From an uncultured Methanomassiliicoccales archaeon (lineage in GTDB: Archaea; Thermoplasmatota; Thermoplasmata; SG8-5): 9,290 bases of DNA. The position numbers and the translations under genes are program-made. The stretch lies in the NCBI GenBank assembly GCA_938004075.1, contig CALKWP010000211.1:1-9290 (forward strand), written 5' to 3'. Positions 5,677-9,290 of the stretch are shown one piece after another. Under the pieces are notes generated by a model, which ran no database searches, was not told the origin of the DNA, and saw only the letters and a program-made list of their open reading frames with translations. The first letter of the stretch is position 1. Every line of letters begins with the position of its first letter.

Positions 5677-6987
5677 TTAGCCCTCCACCAAATGCTGCGC
5701 TAGGTATTCGTAGTTTGGAGTTAGCTTGCCCTTGTGGGCTATGACAGCTTTCTTGATTTCCGGGGGCAGATCCAGTTCAGCGAAATCGGCTTTGAAATCC
5801 GCCTTACCAATGGACTGGGCGAATGGCATGAGCTGGCCGCCGAAGAATATGGATGCTTCCCTGGGCAACTCGGATGGCAGCGTATCCACTGACATGACAA
5901 CCGGTCCGTTTCCCTCCCAGCCCCACTCCTTAGCATCCTTCTCGGCATTGTAAACATAGACTGGATTGCCTGGTTCAGTGCCCTTAAGTGTGATTTCCAC
6001 GGAACCTTCAATGTCGCAGGTTATGTCACCGATGACCTTGAGCATTGACTGCCTGGTCCATTTTTCCTTCACCCATTTCTTTGTGATCAACCTGGGATAC
6101 CTGGCATCCCAGTAGATGCAATTCACCAGGATGCTGAGCTTGTCCAGGTACTGCTCGAACACGCCGTTGTACTTCTCGGGGTTCTTGAAATAATCCTGGA
6201 GTTCGAAATGCCCTTCCGGGTCTTTGGGCTCGACCATGTCCTTTTCATAGAATACCACTTTGTATATCAGATAGGGCGAGAAATCGCCTTCCCTGATGAA
6301 ATCCTCGAGTTCAGAAGGTGCGATCTCCTCCACGGGGAGTATATCCATGATTGACTGGGCACCCTTTGAAACATTGCCATATCCAGCGAATCCGACAATC
6401 ATCGGGCCCATGCCCGGGGGAAGACCCATTATGGAAATCCAGCGGCCCACAACGTACAGCGCTGCTTTCGCCTCTTCCAGGCTCCCGTATTCCAGGGGCC
6501 TTTTAAGTGCCAGGAACGGCGTGTCATACCCTTCCCATTCCAGCCTTCTTCCGAATGTGTAAAGGGTCTCCAGCATTCCAGCAAGGCCCGCGTAATTTCC
6601 GAAAAACACCAGGCGCTGGTTGCGGTCATTGGTCACTTTCTCGTAATCTATGAGTGTGAATTTCCTGTCCAGGATTGCCTTCAGCATCGGCATGTTGTAT
6701 TTCTGGCCTTTGATAACGTGCGCGAAGAACATTCCTGCCTGCTCCTGCTTGATGAATTCCGTCGGGAACTCCTTGACGCCATAGATGATTTTTGCGTCAG
6801 ATAGATCTTCCTGGACGCTGGCACCAGCCTCCACATACTCGGAATCCTTGAAAACACGTATGTCAGAGGGCTGGATATGCACCGCGAATCCCTTTCCCAC
6901 GAGGTCCTTCACGTGCCTCGGGGCTAACGGAACTCTCCGTTCCCATTCGTTCTTGTCCTCGCGCCTTATCCCAATTATCGGTTGCAT
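5677..6987 (-). CDS. lysine-ketoglutarate reductase (saccharopine-forming; AASS LKR-domain type)
   Basis: LKR condenses L-lysine with 2-oxoglutarate and reduces the product to saccharopine, normally with NADPH. The 436-residue protein aligns by eye over its full length with the N-terminal half of human AASS. Motifs include IRRED and ERRVPLAP (7-11, 16-23), an alanine dehydrogenase/transhydrogenase-like N-terminal domain, AHVIKGQ (89-95), LIDYEK (112-117), FFGNYAGLAGM (128-138), a nucleotide-binding loop GYGNVSKGAQ (202-211), IYWDARYPRL (291-300), DITCDIEGS (321-329) and FFGGQLMPF (381-389). The start is well set: a perfect GGAGGTGA (6995-7002) lies seven bases before the ATG. It is the first gene of the leftward lysine operon and shares a compact divergent control region with maf. 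In eukaryotes this domain is fused to the saccharopine dehydrogenase; here the order is the same but the polypeptides are separate. Confidence 0.93.
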   Translation of the reverse strand: MQPIIGIRREDKNEWERRVPLAPRHVKDLVGKGFAVHIQPSDIRVFKDSEYVEAGASVQEDLSDAKIIYGVKEFPTEFIKQEQAGMFFAHVIKGQKYNMPMLKAILDRKFTLIDYEKVTNDRNQRLVFFGNYAGLAGMLETLYTFGRRLEWEGYDTPFLALKRPLEYGSLEEAKAALYVVGRWISIMGLPPGMGPMIVGFAGYGNVSKGAQSIMDILPVEEIAPSELEDFIREGDFSPYLIYKVVFYEKDMVEPKDPEGHFELQDYFKNPEKYNGVFEQYLDKLSILVNCIYWDARYPRLITKKWVKEKWTRQSMLKVIGDITCDIEGSVEITLKGTEPGNPVYVYNAEKDAKEWGWEGNGPVVMSVDTLPSELPREASIFFGGQLMPFAQSIGKADFKADFAELDLPPEIKKAVIAHKGKLTPNYEYLAQHLVEG

Positions 6988-6994
6988 CCTAGCG

Positions 6995-7036
6995 TCACCT
7001 CCTTATCTTACCTGGGATGGAGAGGAACTTAAAAAG
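6995..7036 (-). promoter_or_regulatory. promoter and consensus ribosome binding site of the lysine operon
   Basis: On the minus strand TTTTTAAG (7028-7035) is a plausible TATA box. Initiation about 25 bases on would fall near 7005, just before the ribosome binding site. GGAGGTGA (6995-7002) matches the full anti-Shine-Dalgarno complement with ideal spacing, implying strong translation. The box overlaps the control region of the divergent maf gene. Confidence 0.6.
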
Positions 7037-7054
7037 GCTTTGTAACAGCGCTAT

Positions 7055-7068
7055 GAAAAGTTTATTAG
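7055..7068 (+). promoter_or_regulatory. BRE/TATA-like promoter of maf, probably leaderless
   Basis: GAAAAG (7055-7060) followed by TTTATTAG (7061-7068) resembles an archaeal BRE plus TATA box. The box centre is about 28 bases before the maf ATG at 7093, so initiation would fall at or within a few bases of the start codon. The only ribosome-binding-like sequence, GGTG at 7076-7079, is 13 bases from the ATG, which is far for use. Both points suggest a leaderless or near-leaderless transcript. Confidence 0.55.
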
Positions 7069-7092
7069 ATGCCCTGGTGTTTCAAGTAACAC

Positions 7093-7686
7093 ATGGTTCC
7101 CGAGATAATTCTGGCATCCGCCTCGCCCAGGCGAAAAGCACTGCTTGAAAGGCTCGTCAGAGACTTCAAGGTTATGCCCAGTCGGATAGATGAAGCCATG
7201 GATTGCGCCAATTCCCCGGAGGATGTGGCGGTAACGAATGCGCACCTGAAGGCATTGGACATCTCAAAGGATAATCCCGACTCCCTGGTTATCGGAGCAG
7301 ATACCGTGGTAGTTCTCAATGGGAAAATGCTTGGAAAGCCCAAGGATGATGCTGAATCCGTCAGGATGCTGGAGTCCCTTTCAGGGAACACCCATGAGGT
7401 CATCACTGGCATTGCTCTGGTATCTGTGAACTTGTCAATTCGAATTACCGGGCATGAATCCACACGAGTCAGATTCCGGAACCTGACTGAAAAGCAGATA
7501 AATGATTATGTCACGCAGGGGAATTGCCTGGACAAGGCTGGTGCCTATGGGATCCAGGATGTCGGCGACACTTTTGTCAGAGAGGTTGATGGCAATATTG
7601 ACAATGTAATGGGCCTTCCAATGAAACTTCTCGAAAATTTATTGAGAGAAGTCCGCATCATTCCATGTTCTGATAAAAAAGTATAA
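7093..7686 (+). CDS. maf: Maf-family nucleoside triphosphate pyrophosphatase
   Basis: Maf proteins hydrolyse non-canonical or excess nucleoside triphosphates to monophosphates and pyrophosphate; the name comes from septum-inhibition effects in Bacillus. The 197-residue protein has the standard length and motifs: ILASASPRR (6-14), GADTVV with the catalytic Asp70 (68-73), GKPKD (81-85), THEVITGIAL (100-109), DKAGAYGIQ (147-155) and NVMGLP (171-176). The Gln155 ending AYGIQ and the Lys82 of GKP are typical of the YhdE-like subgroup acting on dTTP/UTP, rather than the YceF-like subgroup acting on 7-methyl-GTP. This subgroup call is inference. The ATG at 7093 puts the SASPRR motif at the usual position, and no better start exists. 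It is divergent from the lysine operon and may be cotranscribed with the thiolase-like gene, with no sign of a functional link to either. Confidence 0.92.
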   Translation: MVPEIILASASPRRKALLERLVRDFKVMPSRIDEAMDCANSPEDVAVTNAHLKALDISKDNPDSLVIGADTVVVLNGKMLGKPKDDAESVRMLESLSGNTHEVITGIALVSVNLSIRITGHESTRVRFRNLTEKQINDYVTQGNCLDKAGAYGIQDVGDTFVREVDGNIDNVMGLPMKLLENLLREVRIIPCSDKKV

Positions 7687-7798
7687 TACAAATCAAATCA
7701 TCCCTGCCTGTAGAAGGGGGGTTCGCAGACCCGTTATTGAGAAATCGAACCTGTTATCGGGCGGTAGATTACCAAGAATGCCCCATGGAGGAAATGGA
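7677..7798 (+). promoter_or_regulatory. maf/thiolase-like intergenic leader with possible TATA box and strong ribosome binding site
   Basis: AAAAAGTATAATAC (about 7676-7689) at the end of maf could be a TATA element, which would give a leader of some 90 bases. The leader holds GGTTCG (7720-7725) complementary to CGAACC (7746-7751), and an imperfect direct repeat, ACCCGTTATTG (7729-7739) and ACCTGTTATCG (7749-7759), matching at 9 of 11 bases. GGAGGA (7787-7792) lies six bases before the ATG at 7799. I see no tRNA, riboswitch class or small gene that I can name here. Confidence 0.4.
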
Positions 7799-9229
7799 AT
7801 GATAACATTTAGCGACAGACAGTTGAAGATACCGAAAATGACCAAGCCCGTCTATCTCGTCACTGCTGGAATGTCCAAATTCGCAAGGGCATTCCCCGAC
7901 AAGAGGACCGAGGAAATCTGCATTGACGCTTTCACGGAGGCAGCCAATTTCATTGACATGACCCCTGCCGAGATGAAGAAATACATACACACCTGCTACT
8001 ACGGGCACTTCGCGGACCATTTCGGCGACCAGCTGCTTGGAGAAGCAGCAATACATGACAGACTCGGCCTGGACCCGCTTGGAAACTGCGGGGTCAAAAC
8101 CGGAGGCGCGACAGGAGGCACGACTATTTGGGAAGCATACAAAACGGTTGCATCGGGTTACTCAGACTGCTGCCTGGCTATGGGCTGGGAGAGGATGGAC
8201 GAGGTCCCGACGGACGAGGGAAACAATTACATCTCATGCGCCGCCGATAAGGACTGGGAAACGCCTATGGGGCACATTTACACTGGTTACTACGCGGTCA
8301 TGGCCCAGAAATACTGGCAGGTCTTTGGAAAGGAGGAGGAATCTTTCAGAAGGACAATGGCCGAGATATCCGTCAAAAACCACGGATATGGCAGGATGAA
8401 CCCGCATGGCCACGGAGGAATGAAAATCACAGTTGAGGATGTTCTTAAATCCCCTATTGTGGCTCATCCCTTGAGGGCTCTTGATTGCTGCCTGATGAGC
8501 GTTGGCGCAGCATGTGGAATTCTGGCAGACGAAAAAACAGCATACGAGATGACGGACAACCCGCTCCGCATAGACCTGGCCGCTGCAAGCCACACCCTGA
8601 GGGCCGCAGACAGGCGCCACATGGAGATACCGCTTCTTCCGAACGAGACCAAGGACCAGTACAAGAACCTGGGGAAGGAATTTCCAGGCGGCGAGAGATA
8701 CCCGGGATTCACGGGTTTCCTTGCGGCAAGAATGGCTGCCTATTATGCCTACAGAATGGTCGGCATCGAGGACCCGACGAAGGACCTGGACCTGGTGGAA
8801 CTGCATGACGCCTTCACAATCAGCGACATACAGACCTATGAGGACATAGGCATCCGCCCATACGGCCATGGCAGGGATTACGTGGAGTCCGGTGACTGCT
8901 ACCATACCAACCCCAAGACCGGCGAACCTGGGAAGCTTCCATGCAACATGTCCGGAGGCTTAATCGGCAATATGCACGCGGTCGGCGCGACCGGCATAAT
9001 GCAAATCACAGAAGTGGCCCAGCACCTGTGGAACCGCTGGGGTGAGATGCACGGCGACGAGGCGAAATGGGAAAGGTTCGGCAGGGAAAAGCCAAAGGAC
9101 TGGACCAACTTACAGGTCAAGGGTGCCAAGCGCGGACTGGCAATCAGCCATGCTGGAGTCGGCTCGCATGTTACATGTACAATCGTGCAGCATCCCGACC
9201 ACGTACTTCCAGGAGGGATGTTCGAATGA
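7799..9229 (+). CDS. SCP2-type thiolase-fold protein lacking the catalytic cysteines
   Basis: The 476-residue protein aligns with the thiolase half of human SCPx: ATGGTT..A....SG....LAMGWERM (104-133), ALDCCLMSVGAA (227-238), VELHDAFTISDIQTYEDIG (333-351), SGGLIG..HAVGATG (385-399) and QVKGAK (439-444). The nucleophilic Cys of the CATG motif is Gly103 (codon 8105-8107), the Cys of the SCPx HDCF motif is Ala338, and the GHP motif reads MHA (392-394). His336 and His393 are kept. It is longer than the usual 390 or so residues, with extra segments near 137-160, 280-305, 352-382 and 412-438. Ordinary acyl-transfer thiolysis is therefore unlikely unless another residue, such as Cys97, stands in. 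The start at 7799 has GGAGGA six bases upstream; an ATG at 7778 lies upstream of that site and is disfavoured. The stop overlaps the next gene (ATGA), pointing to a coupled partner, plausibly the DUF35/OB-fold protein that often accompanies archaeal thiolases. Confidence 0.88.
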   Translation: MITFSDRQLKIPKMTKPVYLVTAGMSKFARAFPDKRTEEICIDAFTEAANFIDMTPAEMKKYIHTCYYGHFADHFGDQLLGEAAIHDRLGLDPLGNCGVKTGGATGGTTIWEAYKTVASGYSDCCLAMGWERMDEVPTDEGNNYISCAADKDWETPMGHIYTGYYAVMAQKYWQVFGKEEESFRRTMAEISVKNHGYGRMNPHGHGGMKITVEDVLKSPIVAHPLRALDCCLMSVGAACGILADEKTAYEMTDNPLRIDLAAASHTLRAADRRHMEIPLLPNETKDQYKNLGKEFPGGERYPGFTGFLAARMAAYYAYRMVGIEDPTKDLDLVELHDAFTISDIQTYEDIGIRPYGHGRDYVESGDCYHTNPKTGEPGKLPCNMSGGLIGNMHAVGATGIMQITEVAQHLWNRWGEMHGDEAKWERFGREKPKDWTNLQVKGAKRGLAISHAGVGSHVTCTIVQHPDHVLPGGMFE

Positions 9230-9236
9230 GCAGCAA
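9226..9236 (+). CDS. start of a downstream gene, cut off by the adapter
   Basis: An ATG at 9226 overlaps the thiolase-like stop in an ATGA arrangement. AGGAGG (9211-9216) lies nine bases before it, a suitable ribosome binding site inside the thiolase-like gene. Only Met-Ser-Ser and two more bases are genomic; the remaining frame is adapter. The product cannot be read. A DUF35 zinc-ribbon/OB-fold partner is the expected neighbour of archaeal thiolase genes, but that is inference from context alone. Confidence 0.55.
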
Positions 9237-9290
9237 AGATCGGAAGAGCGTCGTGTAGGGAAAGTGTGTAGATCTCGGTGGTCGCCGTAT
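9237..9290 (+). other. Illumina P5-side adapter (Read 1 sequence, reverse complement), not genomic
   Basis: From AGATCGGAAGAGCGTCGTG (9237 on) to GGTGGTCGCCGTAT the sequence matches the reverse complement of the TruSeq universal adapter, stopping four bases short of its end. It differs from the standard sequence at one base, T at 9265 where A is expected. The junction base 9237 could also belong to the genome, since the adapter starts with A. Peptides ending RKSVV come from this tract. Confidence 0.97.

Noticed and set aside
7714..7735. GGGGTTCGCAGACCC resembling a tRNA T-arm.
   Set aside because: The loop does not fit the TTCRANY pattern, the stem is only four pairs, and no acceptor, D or anticodon arm can be found nearby.
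7778..7798. ATG start adding seven residues to the thiolase-like protein.
   Set aside because: The GGAGGA site lies inside this extension and serves the ATG at 7799; nothing suitable precedes 7778.
8234..8905. A 223-residue minus-strand open frame opposite the thiolase-like gene.
   Set aside because: It is a shadow of a gene with clear family motifs on the plus strand; it has no recognisable domain of its own.
46..9236. CRISPR arrays, insertion sequences, defence or phage genes.
   Set aside because: I found no regularly spaced repeats, transposase or phage motifs; all long frames are accounted for by metabolic or hypothetical genes.

Overview
The window is one assembled contig or molecule of cellular DNA with Illumina library adapter left on both ends. 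Bases 1-45 are P7/index/Read 2 adapter and bases 9237-9290 are the Read 1/P5 adapter, so only about 46-9236 is genomic. The genomic part is dense and protein-coding, with mid-range GC. The promoters look archaeal: AT-rich TATA-like boxes sit about 25-40 bases before starts, one with a purine-rich BRE-like stretch, and several genes carry strong GGAGG-type ribosome binding sites. I infer an uncultured archaeon, perhaps of the Thermoplasmatota. The domain is fairly likely; the phylum is a guess, because no rRNA or other marker gene is present.

Layout. A plus-strand cysteine-rich DUF116 protein (52-588) runs tail to tail into a minus-strand block. In transcription order (right to left) that block is lysine-ketoglutarate reductase (6987-5677), saccharopine dehydrogenase (5608-4280), a hairpin and T-rich terminator, an ornithine aminotransferase (4119-2920) with its own TATA box, an unrecognised coiled-coil protein with a Lys/Thr-rich tail (2835-1621), and an isocitrate/isopropylmalate-family dehydrogenase (1614-592) translationally coupled to it. 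A compact divergent promoter region (6988-7092) separates this block from plus-strand maf (7093-7686). After a roughly 110-base leader comes a long thiolase-fold protein (7799-9229), whose stop overlaps the start of a next gene cut off by the adapter.

How the genes fit together. The two saccharopine-pathway enzymes are separate genes, but they lie in the same order as the two halves of the fused eukaryotic enzyme AASS. Together they would turn lysine plus 2-oxoglutarate into glutamate plus aminoadipate semialdehyde. RocD does the parallel job on ornithine, giving glutamate plus glutamate semialdehyde. If the downstream dehydrogenase acts on isocitrate it could supply 2-oxoglutarate; this is inference. 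The core theme is basic amino acid catabolism, with the reverse (biosynthetic) direction not excluded.

The most unusual items are the thiolase homologue, which lacks both cysteines expected of an SCP2-type thiolase, and the coiled-coil protein with a histone-H1-like tail coupled to a metabolic dehydrogenase. Three starts (rocD, saccharopine dehydrogenase, thiolase-like) are set here downstream of the longest possible ORF because of ribosome-binding-site spacing.
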